Source: Dastarcus helophoroides
Lineage: Eukaryota > Arthropoda > Insecta > Coleoptera > Bothrideridae
NCBI GenBank assembly: GCA_028583605.1
Contig: CM053329.1
Location: forward strand, 33,256,992-33,320,991
Reading direction: 5' to 3'
Length of the DNA: 64,000 nt
Positions 49,029 to 61,639 of the stretch are shown here, piece by piece (the first letter of the stretch is position 1; the number at the start of each line of letters is the position of its first letter). The translations under genes and the position numbers were made by a program. The notes beneath the pieces were generated by a model. That model was not told the origin of the DNA. It ran no database searches and saw only the letters and a list, made by a program, of their open reading frames with translations.

Positions 49029-49404
49029 TGTTCTGAGCATGAAGCGATTGTTCCTATGGGCACGCTTAGCGCATTCTTAGCTTGGAATGCGTTAACACGT
49101 GAACTGTAAAACACTTTATTCCCAAACTAAATTCGGAACACTATAATTAAATAATTTACTCATTTATCCATTGACTTCCAACTACTAACTCACTAACTGA
49201 CTAAGTACATTGAATCTGAGGGAAAGGTAACCGCCTTATATAGGTCCCAGTTCGGGTTATAGAAGAATTTGGCAGATAAGGCTTATCGTTTGCAGAAAAT
49301 TCTGGAGCGCTAATCTGCCATTTGATTTATTATCGCGGCCGCTTCCCCTTATCAAATTTTCTAGAAAATTCCCTAATTAAATTTTACAATTACATTTCGT
49401 TACA
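49029..49404 (-). mobile_element. Diverged LTR, relative of the LTR at 2091
   Basis: On minus it starts TGTAACG (49404) and contains TATATAAGGCGG (about 49231-49243) and CAAACGATAAGCCTTATCTG, all shared with the 2091-2711 LTR. The other edge (TGTTCTG at about 49029) is uncertain. A LINE fragment begins immediately after it, so one element landed in or against the other. Confidence 0.6.
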
Positions 49405-49965
49405 ATACTCATTGGACGGTAAAATCCTCCCGATGGAATTCACTCTGTTTGTCCTAGGAGTGAATGCAAGCACTAAGATCTCTTGGGACGATCATGTGCA
49501 CACCAGTGTCAAATCCGCCTCTCAGAAGCTAAACTTTCATTTTGAAGCTAAGTAGTACTTCAGGATCATCAACTATTCCTACTGTACAAAGTTGAAGTAA
49601 GGCCAACACTAGAATACTGTTCTCATGTTTAATGTTCAGCTCCAAATTACACTTTAGCTCTTTTGGATTCAATTCAAAGCAGAGCAATTCTCCTAATTGA
49701 TGACGAGAGTTTGACCAGTTCTTTCGAAACACTAGAGCACAGGCGGATGGTTGGTGATTTATCTCCTTTGTACAAGTACTTTTATACTTTCTGTAGAATT
49801 TCTAAGCTATGAAACTCGTTACCAAATATGATTTTTTTCAAAAGCTGTAACCTATCTTTGTTTAAAAGGGCGGTTTATAGACATGTATCCTTGTTTCTGC
49901 ATTCTACTTGCAGTGCTTTAAAGGCATAATAGGGTTATCCTTTGGAAGTGGATTGAAAATAAAAA
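49405..49965 (+). mobile_element. Jockey/CR1-like LINE copy J6, 3' part
   Basis: Plus-strand fragments match the family C-terminus: GVNASTKISWDDHVHTSVKS (about 49455-49515), then LEYCSHV-like and DDESLTD-like stretches in shifted frames, ending near GGATTGAAAATAAAAAAAG at 49952-49970, the 3' terminus. Confidence 0.7.
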
Positions 49966-51477
49966 AAGATGTCGCGTAGAAAAAAGTAGCAGAGAGCAGA
50001 ATAGACCTATAAATTGGAGCCGTTTTCCAATTGGAAAAGTTACCAGTGGCGTATCTAAAGCTTTGGTCGCTTAAGCAGATCTCAAATTTACCACCCTTGC
50101 AAACAATAACGAATCCTAATTTTGTGTGATCTCAGGCTCTCAATTTTATCTTAAAAGTTTCAGGATTGACCTGATCAAGACCAATGGCGCAGTTATCGGA
50201 AGGCGGGGTAGTGCAGTGCACCGAAGCCCTAGCTTGAGGGGATTCTCGCTCCTTGACACTCCTCGAATTGATTTCGCAAAAATTGTTGCACCTTTTCCTG
50301 GGAATGTGTCTTCCTGTTTCAAAATTTCTAGTAAAATTTAACGGAATTTTTTATGAATTTAAAGGTTTTTCCGAAAACTTGGCTTTTAATAAAAATGTTG
50401 CTTTTACAACTGCAGGTTTCAATTTTTTCTACCTTTGAATATACTCGGTTTGGAAACACGTTGTCTGCATATGCAATGTGAAGGATACTAATTTGGGCGT
50501 ATTTCAAATATTTATGTAAATGGAATCAGCTGGAAATATAATAGATAATAACCAAAATATGCATAAATATAGCAAAAATTGACAATAATTAATAACACAG
50601 GTCACTAAAAAACGTTTTTAATAATATTAGCTAATTTCTAGGCTTTTTGATGTGCTGAGTCCCAAGATACTTATAAATTGATGAAAAGTTTATTTTTATT
50701 ATTGAAGAATTGTCAGGTTGGCAATAAAATCAATAAACGGCAATAAACTTATACGGTTGCTCATTGTATCCATATGAAAAAGACTTATAAAATCTTGTTA
50801 TGATTTTACTGAAAAATACTATCTGAAATACTGAAAAACTATCCAACTCACGATTGGATACCATGTGAAGCTTTAAAAGTTATTTTCATGATCCATGGTC
50901 CAAAAAAGGTATTTAAAAAGTTATCATGTTTCACAAGAATTTGTAAAAGCTTTACCCAAAGATGGTAGATGTTTTAAATATAACTGTAACATATTTCACT
51001 ATTTATCACAATTCAAACTAAAAAAGAGGGTTTTCGTTAGGTCTGATATTTGTAAAATTATAGTCAATTTCAATTTTGAAGAAATGATGACTATAATTTA
51101 AAGAAGCTGTAACCAAGTTTTTGAGCAATCGTAACTATGAAATTATCGCAACTAATATGGTAGACAAGTTCAAAAATGTGAGCTGACCTTAGGAAGTTTA
51201 CTTATTATAGAACCATACAAACTTGTTTCTTAAAAACTTGAAATGTGAAGGAAGGGCAGGAAAACGGCAGTATCAGGGGCGGAGTAGTATTAACATGAAG
51301 AGAGGCTACTGTGATCCCTTCATGAAAAAGACCAAAATGTTTAAGTCATGGTAAACTCAACATACTTGTTTCAGAATTTCATTTTAAATGTTTTACAATA
51401 ATTAAAATATAAGGCAAATATATTTTTTCAAACGTTTTATCAATGTTATTATTGTGAATTTTTTACTATGATACATT
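49966..51477. other. Gene-free sequence downstream of gene D
   Basis: No gene seen. A GC-richer patch at 50130-50300 (AAGGCGGGGTAGTGCAGTGC) is unrecognised and may be a transposon fragment. Confidence 0.4.
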
Positions 51478-54400
51478 TTATATTCCTGTAAACTGTCTTA
51501 TCCATGTCCTGAGTGCGGCGACCTTTGTGAAGTAGTTCGGTAGGTTTTTAAGACAATCAATACCAAATGCCACTATTCCATACTGTACATTGTTATTAAT
51601 AACAGGTGCTCCAGAATCACCCTAAAATGTATAAAATTATTAATCTTTGAGATTACCTATTTTCCAAAAAGACAGTAATTTTTATAAAACGCAGTTTTTT
51701 TATAATTTGATTTAATATTGACAAAAGTGCTTAGATGATTGATATTGATCCAAACTTTTTTTAAATGTTACCATTAACTGTAAATCTAATTCAAATTACA
51801 TATTTTCCAATAAACACTAACCTTTTTATAACGTTGTAATTTTCTGTTAATTTGCTAAGTAAAAGAATATTCGATAGAAAGTGCTTAGATCCTAGATACT
51901 GATATTTACAAAAAAATCTTTTTTTAAGTATAAGCCAGTTTACTTACAAAACATGTTCGACCTTTTGCAGATCCTGCGCACATCGTAGATGCTGAATGAT
52001 ATCCATAAAAATACTTCTTGCATGTTTGGTGGTCATAAACAGTTAAGTCAATTTTTTTTAATTTTATTTGATATTTCATCTTTTCATTTACTCCCCAACC
52101 AACAGCTGTTACTGTTGCATTCACATCTATCGGAACATTTGCTAATTGCATATATTTCGGAAAAATGATGGGGTCGGCTAACTGAAGCAGAACATATTTT
52201 TAGCAGGGCATATTATAACGCTATTTTTTCTTAAATATCTTACTTTAACCAATCCTATGTCAGTTTGACCGTTTTTATAGTCATTATGGATAATGAACAT
52301 GGTTACATTTCTCCGATGATCCAATGGAGCATCCACATAAGGATAAGAATCAGTGGTATTGTATAAAACTTGAAGGGCATTTGGACTGAAAAAGTATTAA
52401 ATTACTTAGCTGTTTTATAGAATCAACCAAATTTAAGATCCACTTCCAGATATCAGAAATTGCTAGGACACTATCGTAGACAAAATCGCGCTAGTGTCTA
52501 TAGACAAATCGATGATTTTGTCTGTTGACAGTCCAGCACAAATTTGAAAATTCAGCTAAACTAATTTCCAAGACACCATAACAAGTAAGAGAGCGACCTG
52601 TGGATTTGCTGCTTGCTCATAGGGAGTTCATAGGGAGTGATTTGCTTCGCATTTGTTTATAAACAATCGCAGAACTATGTCTATAGACACAAGTTGCTTA
52701 ATTTTGTTGCGAGTGCGTACTAATCATTAGAGATACAATTTGGCTTAAATGGGCAAAAAAGTGTAGATTTTGGTGCTTTTTAATTGAGAAAGCATTTGAA
52801 TTTCAGTTCGTCTAAATTTTATTAATATTATTTAAATAGTTTGTTTAAAAATTAGTCCTAATTTTGTTTGTCTAAAATTAGATAAAAAAGTCAGAAACCG
52901 TAGCAAGTAGTTTTTAGAAGCTTGTTTTTGAAAGAAGATGTCACCTTATAATATGGAATATGTAATAAGTTAAAAATGATGTACGTATTTATTGAATTTT
53001 ATAATTTTCAAATTCATTATAATTTTCTGTGATAAATTTATTAGTAAATTACATAAGATTTATAAACGATAAAATTTAATATGTCTGTGTCCATAAATTG
53101 CCTATAATGTAATAAATATATCGGGTGTAACAGGATCATGGTGCACCCGCTATTTTTCGTTATTTATAAAGTTAAAATTTTTAAACTTTCTATACTATTA
53201 TAAAATGTCAAATTTTGACAAAAAGATGACATTCCAACTGCTGTCACTTTGGTTAAAATCGATATCAACTTTTGATTTTTAAGTAGAACATCCTATATAT
53301 TATTACATTTTTGATATCTACACAATTTTTTAAACACAATACCCCTAAAATAAGTTATTTTATATAAATCGAACATTTTTTGATTCCGTTTAATTTTTCA
53401 ACCTAGAAGGCTGCGATATTAACGCTACAAAAATCAAATCGTTTCAAAAAATGAGTATTTCATTCTTTTATCACGTGACAAAGTTAACAAAAATGGTTTT
53501 TATGTAATAGCTTCATTTTGTTATAGGCACCATACTGCGGTAGCACGAAAAAGTATAATTAATGCCGAATAACTGAAGTTACATCCAAAAGAATTTAAAA
53601 TATTCGGTTTCAATTTGTTTGAAGATTTATTTAATAAGAACGTAAATTAGCTGTGAAAAACTAATTTAAAAAATTGATGAGTCCTAATTTAAAATTTTCG
53701 GAGCGTTACAGTTAATTAGGATAAGCCATGACCTTCTAGGTTGAAAACAAAAATGGGATAAAAAAATGTTGATCCTTTAAACATTTTTTATTTTATGTGT
53801 AGGCATTGTATCCAGAAAATTAAGTACATTCCAAACATGTAATAATATGCAAGGTATTCCATTTAAAAATTAAAAGTTGGTATCAATTTTAGCGAAAGTG
53901 ACAGCAGTAGGAATGTCATTTTGATGTCAAAATTTGACATTTCATAAGCACCTGAAGTTTAGTAAGTTTGAAAATTTTACCTTCATATATAAAAAAATAT
54001 AGGGGTTGTGAAGTACAAAAGTGATAGCTGATCTAAAAATTAATTATGGTTTTAGGTTTTCTCTAAATAAAATTAAAAAAAATTGGAATGTAATTGTTTT
54101 TAAAGGGCATATTGTCAATTGTTAAGATTTAAATTCTATACCACTTTGCTCACTAAAGCTTTCCCACATTTTTAACAGATTCTGAGATCGCGTCAGCAAA
54201 AATCAAATTTGCTTCAAACTGTTTCTATGTATGTGAAGGGTTAGTTTTCCTAATGGATACCCTACATTTTTATTTTCATCTTTGACCAATTTGAAAAATT
54301 AAAAAATTGGTCCTTCACGGTTTTTTAAATAACTTTCATATTTGCTAACGAACTGGTAGCTGCGTTATAAACATACGGGGTATTCAAAAAAGTTAAACTT

Positions 54401-55841
54401 TTTTAAATGGAACACCGTGTATATTTTTGTAGTCTTGAGCTTCTTTACTCGTTCAAATTATAAATGTTATAATATATAATCGGTTGTTTTAATTTTATTA
54501 TGACTATATCGGGACAAAAACAATATTTTGTAAAATTGTAATAAACCAACAAACGAAGTAATCTGCAAACAAAGCATAAATTTATAAACAACCAAAGCAA
54601 ATTTCCTTACAGTTTTAAAATAGAAACCATTCATTTGATACATTTCAAACAACCTTTATTAAAATAAGAACGTATATTGCTCGAAAAACAGATGCATCTA
54701 CATTAGTTTTAAATTTTCTTCTTGAATTTGATTTTAACTTTTCGACAGTTTTTATTGGTTTATTGTAATTTTTTCTTTAAGTGTTTCCTAAAAAAAATAT
54801 TTCAATGGATTTAAGTCTGAAATTTGCTCAGGATCACAAGAGGCCATTGAAATCCATTGGTATATTTTTTTATAGAAAATGTCCAACAAAAAAATATATA
54901 TTAAACTAGTAGAAACTATAAAACTATTAGAAAAATAAATTAAATAACATTTATAGTAAATATTAATGCATCAGTTGTTCAAAGATTCCTTTCTAATTTT
55001 ATTAAACGTTTTTTGAAATGTATAAAAGTTAATGGTGGTTATTTTAAAACTGTAATTTATTTTATTATTTCACGAATTTTGTTTTCTTTTCTGATTCCTC
55101 CATTTGTTGATTTATTACGAGTTTATAAAATAAAAATAACTCAAAAACTTGTAAGTCAATTATATAACCTTTGTATATATTTGTGAATAAAATCATTGGA
55201 AGAACTTAAATCTGCATGAATATACAGGGTGTTCTAATCAAAAAGGTCAAAATTTTTTGCATACCTTGCATATTTACAAGGCTACTGCCAGTTTATTAGC
55301 AGAAGTAAAAGCCATTTAAGAAACCATGAAGCTCCGGCTTTTTAATTTTTTGAATAGGTCAAAACTAAAAATGAAAATAGTTTCGCTTATCCTGTACAAC
55401 ATGAATAGTATAACAAACATCTACTTACTTTTTACCAACCAAGCAATGCGCTGCTGTAAGTACCCAATTTGGACCTATTAACGAACCTCCGCAGAAACAT
55501 TTCTTACCCTCTCTTAAACAAACCTGAAGAATTGGAACTTTTAGTTTAGAACCAAGTTAGTTTGAATTTAAACACTGAATAATATTGATTCAAAGTGTTT
55601 ACATTTTAATTCAATGTTCAATGAGATATTAAGAAATTGGTATCAAATTGTACAGCAACAATTAGGCTTACCATATATGGAAATTCATTATCAAGAGCGT
55701 CCTTTCCATTAATAATCTGCAGACCATCGTCTAAATTGTAATGTAAAATTAAAACTTCTATCGTCATCTTGTCATTCAGCACTTACCTATACTGCGGGAT
55801 GCGATCAATGGGATAAATAACAAAAAAGTTAAACTAATCAT
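51478..55841 (-). CDS. Gene D: secreted chymotrypsin-fold serine protease (intact)
   Basis: Exons 55841-55787, 55730-55672, 55523-55429, 52385-52244, 52181-51948 and 51621-51478 join to 242 residues with phases 1-0-2-0-0. Signal peptide [15 protein letters not shown]. The mature start is IINGKDA, preceded by Gln. Triad: His64 in LTAAHC, Asp112 in QTDIGLV, Ser198 in GDSGAP (Ala at the usual second Gly). The residue six before Ser is Arg, as in A and B, and Asn lies at the 226 equivalent (LPNYFTK). It ends with [11 protein letters not shown]. The catalytic set is complete, so an active secreted peptidase is likely, with unusual primary specificity. Introns 3 and 4 carry inverted-repeat elements. 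The promoter matches A and B. Confidence 0.88.
52458..52740. repeat. Dispersed repeat copy, inverted relative to 29486
   Basis: Contains AGACAAAATCGCGC, GTCTATAGACAAATCG and TCGCAGAACTATGTCTATAG. The complement aligns with 29486-29785. It lies in intron 3 of gene D. Confidence 0.55.
53150..54015. mobile_element. Element with about 115-bp inverted arms
   Basis: 53172-53290 (ATGTCAAATTTTGAC, GACATTCCAACTGCTGTCAC) and 53867-53985 (GTGACAGCAGTAGGAATGTC, GTCAAAATTTGACAT) are inverted copies. An inner pair, TTCAACCTAGAAGG near 53396 and CCTTCTAGGTTGAA near 53731, extends the palindrome. No ORF is present, consistent with a non-autonomous DNA element. Confidence 0.68.
54245..55400. mobile_element. 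Pair of about 180-bp inverted arms
   Basis: 54245-54425 and 55220-55400 are inverted copies, sharing AAAATTAAAAAATTGG...TTCACGGTTTTTTAAAT-type sequence and ending on the inner side with AACACC(C/G)TGTATA. The 0.8 kb between them is AT-rich with no gene. It may be a foldback element or two inverted insertions of one family. Confidence 0.6.
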
Positions 55842-55862
55842 ATTTGTTAACTCTTGGCTTAC

Positions 55863-55924
55863 AACTGATAGATCTGAATTTTAATCGAAACCTTTTATAC
55901 TGAAAAAGTGACAATTAAGATAAG
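55863..55924 (-). promoter_or_regulatory. Gene D core promoter with GATA site
   Basis: On minus: CTTATCT (55918-55924), TATAAAAGG (55891-55899) and an ATCAGTT initiator near 55863. The GATA-TATA gap is about 19 bp, close to B (18) and A (22). Confidence 0.68.
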
Positions 55925-55929
55925 TGATT

Positions 55930-58407
55930 TTGATAAAAATCATATGATGATATGTTTAGTTATTAAATTATCTAACTATATCCTACCATAATAGGAAACT
56001 ATGAAAGCAGCTTAAATGTTAATTATTGCGGTATTCACAATATTCTTTTAAACCAGAGAGCGATCGAGAATTTTGAGTTTTTTTTTCCGAATTTTGTGTT
56101 TACACTTTCAATTTTAACTTTCTCCTCCTTCAATTTCAATATTTTACACATTTTGCCACTACTTTAAACTATTGCCCCTCTTTAACTTTCCATATTATTG
56201 TAGAAATTTCAAGATTAAACTCAAAATAGTTTTTTACGAAGAAATTATTTTTGAAATATTGACTTTCTTCCAAACTTACAAGTTTATGCGCTTATTACTT
56301 TTTTTTATGTGCAACTACCGTCCTCCAAATGTGAACAACTTTGGGTTGAATTTAATCCTTGTAAATTATTTTTTGTTCGGCAACGTAATATAAAGCCAGT
56401 ATATTAGCAGGCACATTGCTTTTTATATTTTTTAATACAATAATTCTAGCAGTTATATGACGGGAAACTTCTTTCAAAGGCCCATTTTCTTTTAACTTAG
56501 CGGTAGCTCCCACTTTTTGCGCTTCAATTAAGTCTTGGCATATTTTAAATAACTTTTTAGTTTGCGTTCAATAATAAATGTAGTTTTGGCATATGTTAAA
56601 TTTTGCGTCGACTATGTTTCAAAGTTTAATTTACATAATGCACTTTTACCGTTAATATTTGGGTTGCGGCGACAGTTGCAGCCCTTGAAAACTCAGCGAC
56701 TCAATTTTTACGTAAATATCAAAAATTTAAAATTTTGTAATGTGTAAACTCGCATCACGAGAATTTTTTGTATATAAATTAACACACGACAATTTTTCGT
56801 AAATAATTCACAGCGGAACACTTTAGCGTGTGCTACAATTCCGCGGGTTCTGCAACTTCTCGTTTGCAACAATTTTCCTAAATGTTTATGTTTTTTTAAA
56901 TGAAAACTTCTTTAGGCGCGTTAAACCGCAAACAGACTCATGTACTGTCTTCTGCCATGTTTCTAGCAAATTAATGTCTGTTATTGTTGCTTCCTTATGC
57001 ATAAGACGCTCCGCGTTTTAACCTCCATGACGTTTTCCTGTGTCGTTTTATATACTAATTGGGGTGAGCGGCATTTTCCGATTACCACTTCTTCAGCTAC
57101 ATTTCTCTCTAACGTAAATATTTCAAGTGTCAAGAAATGTAAGTAATAAAGTGTCTAGTGTAAACGCATCCTTATATACCGAAATAAAATCTGCTATAGT
57201 ATAATTGTCATGGAAACAGAAACTCCTCAAATTGCGCACTGAATTTTGGTTAACAATCCTTACTAATATATAAATGCGAAAGTGTGCTTTTCTGTCTGTT
57301 TTTCCACTTCAGTGTTGTAAGATTTAGCGCACTTTGTTGATTTTCTACTCTCGCGCACGACTCATTTTCTATGTAAATAAATACAAAATTTAGTAATGAC
57401 GACACGATGACGGCGTCATATAATAATGAGGGTCCAAACTCAATGTAACTTGCAGGTAGGATTCTTTTAGAGGAAATATAGTGAGCTGACAGATTGAAAG
57501 CGTCAAAATGCGATAGGGCGCGACTTTCTTCTTGGCTTCTCTGCGAAGATAGTTGCCAGATCGTCTGTGTTTTAGGGGTTTTCCCATATTTTAATAAATC
57601 CGTATTTGGAAATAAATCTTTCGTATTTTAAAGAGCGCAACTGTAATACAAATTTTCGTATGAAAAATATAAACCCCTTTTTTGGGTCACCGATTTTTCT
57701 TTACTAAACCCATTTTTTTATAGGTTAATCTCTCGCAGTACCGTCTGCCTTGTCCTTTTATGATTTAGACAGCTTTTTCTTACAGAGAAAATGGGGAATT
57801 GACAAATAGCAGTAATAAACATATCCTTAATACACCTGTACCATATATTCTGTCTATAAAGTAATTTCAGAAACATTATTTTATAAAAAATCTTTCGAAC
57901 CCGTGGATTTGGCTTTTCGTTCTTTTGTCATCTTTTCCGTGTATTTTTATTCAGGATGTTTTAAAAAAAATAGAATTTTATTATTTAAAATAAAACTTGC
58001 AGAATAATTTCGTACATTTGAATAGAGCCCTGCTTTTCAAATATAACGAAACTTATAGGGTTTGGTAAACCCTTTGATCAAATGAAGATACTGCAATCTG
58101 CACAAACTCTCTAAAACTGTGCATTTGCATAGCTGCTGAAATTAGTTACATTACGTTTATCTAAACTTATTTTATAAATAAGAGAGCATATTTGATCGTC
58201 ACACCCTCTATTGCAGAGACAAATTAAAACGTTAATACAAATAAATTGATCCGTCAATTCAAGAAATTTAAAAACTCTCTTTAATTTTGGAGAGCTTTTC
58301 TGTTAAATTCTAATTGTTCAATTAAATCCGCAGACGTGCTTATTACCGAACAAAACATTTTTATTTACAACCATTTTTGCCGATCATATTTGCAATGATA
58401 TGAGGAA
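55930..58407. other. Intergenic sequence upstream of gene D
   Basis: No recognisable gene. At 57258-57300, TTACTAATATATAAATGCGA followed by AAGTGTG and TCTGTCTG resembles a terminus seen in insect Helitron-like repeats, but no other Helitron feature could be placed. Minus frame 57587-57390 shows no known domain. Confidence 0.4.
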
Positions 58408-61175
58408 TTTTTTTTTAAAGTTTAATCCACTCGCAAAGGGTAACCGCAAAGGGTAAAGTACGGCGAGTAGGATGCGGAAACAAGGATATATGGCGATGAA
58501 CCACCTTCTTAAAAAAGGATAGGTTTCAATTTTTGGGGAAAATTCCTTTCGGTAACAAGTTCTATAACTTGGAAGTTCTATAGAAAAAAGGGTCTCCGCA
58601 GACAGAAGTCCACACTGTGTCAAGCTGGATCGCACAGGAATTTGCTGTCTCTGGCTGTCTAGTTGGCCTCAAGAATCTTGCCCTTGGGGGCCTCAATCCT
58701 ATTAGTTTCTGCGAGCACCTTCCATACTTGTAAAAAACAGGCAAGTTACCAACCATACGCCTGTGCTCTAGTGTTTCAAGAGAATCGGTCAGACTCTCGT
58801 CATCAATTAGGAGAATCGCTCTTCTTTGAATTAAATCCAAGAGAGCTAAAGTGTATTTTGGGGCTGAACTCCAAACATGAGAATGGTATTCTAGTGTTGG
58901 CCTAACTTGAGCTTTGTATAGTGTTAATAGCTGATGAGATGTAAAGTACTTTTTAGCTCTAAAAGGAAAGCCTAGCTTCTGAAAGGCGGATTTGGCAATG
59001 GCGCGCACATGATCGTCCCAAGAGAAGTTAGTGCTCGTATTCTCTCCTAGGATAGATAGATTAGATCCCATCTGAAAGATTTTACTGTCCATTAGTATGT
59101 TTGTTGCATTAGCCCCTGATGTTTTCTTAGAATAAACCGCAGCCTGAGTTTTTGAAGCGTTGAAGTCGACCAAATTGTTCTTACCCCATTTCAGAATAAT
59201 CTCGAGATCCCAATTAATTGTCTGTATCTGCTGTTTCCTTGGTTGATTTAAAGCAGCAGTGTGTCGAAGAAAAAAGATGACACAAGATTACTGTCATCAG
59301 CGTAGCTGAATGTAGAATTGAAAGTTAAAGCTAAGAGATTGTTTATGTGTAGCAGAAACAGAGTAGGAGACAGAACAGATCGCTGAGGCACCCTTGCGTT
59401 AATTGCAAAAGTCTCGGATGAGATGCCATTGACAAAGACCTGAAGAGATCAGTCAGCGAAAAAATTGGATATTAATTGTCAGATTCCAGGAGAAAGACCA
59501 TAAGATATTAATTTGGCAGAAAGAGATCGGTGTCAGACTCTGTCGAAAGCCTTTGAGATATCCAATGCCACAATCCTAGCCTCACCATGTTTTTCCATAG
59601 CTGAGTTACAGATATGAGTAACAAATGCCAGTAGATCACCAGCGGAACGTTGTTGTCTAAAACCGTATTGCCTGTCGGAGATGATTCTAGTTTTCTCCAG
59701 ATATTTGTAAGAGAGTGTGAACAAGTTGCTTAGGACAGGAGTCAACTCTAAGGTGCCCTTCTTAAGAACAACAGCGGGAATATCATTAAGGCTAGAAGCT
59801 TTCGAGGTGTCGAGTTCAAGGAGAATCTTTCTAATGCTGCGTTGTCTGAAAACAACTTCAGGTATCAAAGTGCCAACCTTAGGGAGAATAGGAAGTTCTG
59901 CGTTTCGAGAATCAAGATTGGGATTTTCAGCAAACATTAAGGGTAACATGTCAGCCTTTTCCTTGGAGGTAGTAGCGATATTGCTATTTTCATCGAGTAA
60001 AGGTGGAAAATTTAAAGGTGTGAAATTCTTTCCAATCGACTTTGCAAATCCCTAAAAGAACCTGGTACCGTTCGGGCAGTTGATAGGCCTCTGGCGCATT
60101 TTACGATAGAAATCACCTTTTGCCTCATTAATAATCTGTTAACAAGAATTTCGTGCATCTACAAATATGGTCCAAGCCTCGACTGAGCGATTATTTCGCC
60201 AACGACGATATGCGCGATTTTTGCAAGACACAGCTCAGGCACATTTTTCACTGAACCAAGATTTGCTGGAGGCAGACTTATTTTGGAAGTGTTGCATAGA
60301 GCATCCCATACCAATTAGAATAGTTTTCGTGATAGATTCGGCGACTAAGGAAAGGTTGTCTGAGTTAAAGCAGACTTCCTGCCATGAGAAAGAGACAAAG
60401 AAGTATCTTAGTTATTCCCAGTTTGCAGAGTTAAAGTGCCAAACCCTAAGGGTCTGCGTCTGGGAAGGAGGTGGTGTATGAAGCGAGCGAGAGGCTGCTA
60501 CAAGCTTGTGATCCGAACTTCCAAGCGGTGATGTCATAGAGATTTTTTACAAACTTGGTAAATTTGTAAGAAAAAGGTCGAGTAGGTTAGGTTGATGGGT
60601 ATCTACATCAGAAATTCTTGTGGGTTTCTCAACTAATTGCGATAGTCCACAAGTGATGGCTAAAGCCTCTGCCACCCTTCCAGCGTCGTCAGTTCGGAAA
60701 GAAAACCTTAACCAGGGGATGTTGTGTACGTTAAAGTCATCGAGAAAGACAACCTTAGCTTTCGGATAATTTGTCTGTAGGTGATCAAAGGTTACGGAGA
60801 GATAAGAGAAGAGCTGTCGGTATGAGGGATCGTTTGAAGACAAATAAAGTGAACAAATGAATATTACTTCGTTTTTGGAGCAGATTTTCAGCCAAATCAC
60901 ATCATGATCAGCAGATTTCAGTGTTTCTTCCCGTTGACAGGATAGGTCGCTTTGCGTAAAAGCACAAATTTCCCTCTTGTGTCAAAATTTTGTGTGCAAG
61001 TCGTAGTTAGGGCAAAGCAAATGGACTGTATTGATGGATGGGGAGACTTGGATTTCTGTCAGAGACAGCATATGGGATCTTTCCTTTTGAAGGTGTTGAT
61101 GAACCGAGTTTAGATTTGAGTTTATACCTAGAATGTTACAGAATTGAATTTTGAATAAATTGTTTGAAAGAAACT
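58408..61175 (-). mobile_element. Jockey/CR1-like LINE copy J7, longest copy
   Basis: This is the best view of the family. On minus: endonuclease start (SVHQHLQKE, LTEIQVSP) at about 61175-60950, endonuclease core with VVFLDDFNVHNIPWL and NLLDLFLTN (60900-60547), a linker with a NFPPLLDENSN-like stretch, then RT with IRKILLELDTSKASSLNDIP, RQYGFRQQRSAGDL and ALDISKAFDRV (59949-59533). Next come VPQG/YADD-equivalent regions in shifted frames, and a C-terminus with FRAKKYFTSHQLLTLYKAQV and LEHRRMVGNLPVFYKYG (59173-58562). The 3' end is CCACTCGCAAAGGGTAACC with a T run at 58408. Frameshifts and stops occur throughout, so it is inactive. The N-terminal ORF1 is not seen. Confidence 0.83.
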
Positions 61176-61639
61176 TGGCCCGTGGTACATTAAAATTTTT
61201 CGTCGATTTTGGATTCCCTCGTGTGACATAAGTTATGTTTAGGTTAGAAATTCTGAAGACAAAAGTATATTTTTATGTGTTGTGCTTGAAGACAAACTTT
61301 CTGCCCTCTTGCGAAAATTTGACTATAAATTATAAAACCAATTCCCGTGGTGCGCACTTTTGGTTTTACCCACGATTTTGAAATTTTCTAGTATACTAAA
61401 TGTAGATTAAAAAAAGTTATTTTAATTTTCTCAAGAACAAGATTTATACTTTTTAAATTACGAGCTCCAGACCGTCTATTTCACAATCTGGTTGTGCTTT
61501 CTCTCAACGAAAACAGCCAAAGGGTAGAAAAACATCTGCGCGTCTAGAAGGTGTTTTGTTTAGTCTGGTTAGTTGTTTAGCTTGTCGCTACCTTAGTTTG
61601 GTACTAATTTTTTTGCAAGCAAAGCAAATGCTTTTGAAA
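61176..61639. other. Non-coding sequence after the LINE
   Basis: Contains the GGTGCGCACTTTTGGTTTTAC patch (61351) that resembles 42918-42950. No gene recognised. Confidence 0.4.

Noticed and set aside
57258..57330. Helitron-like terminus
   Set aside because: The AATGCGAAAGTGTG word is suggestive, but no 3' hairpin plus CTRR end or Rep/helicase could be placed; left as a note only.
57390..57587. Minus-strand frame MGKPLKHRRS...
   Set aside because: No domain, single copy, next to a repeat-like patch; not supported as a gene.
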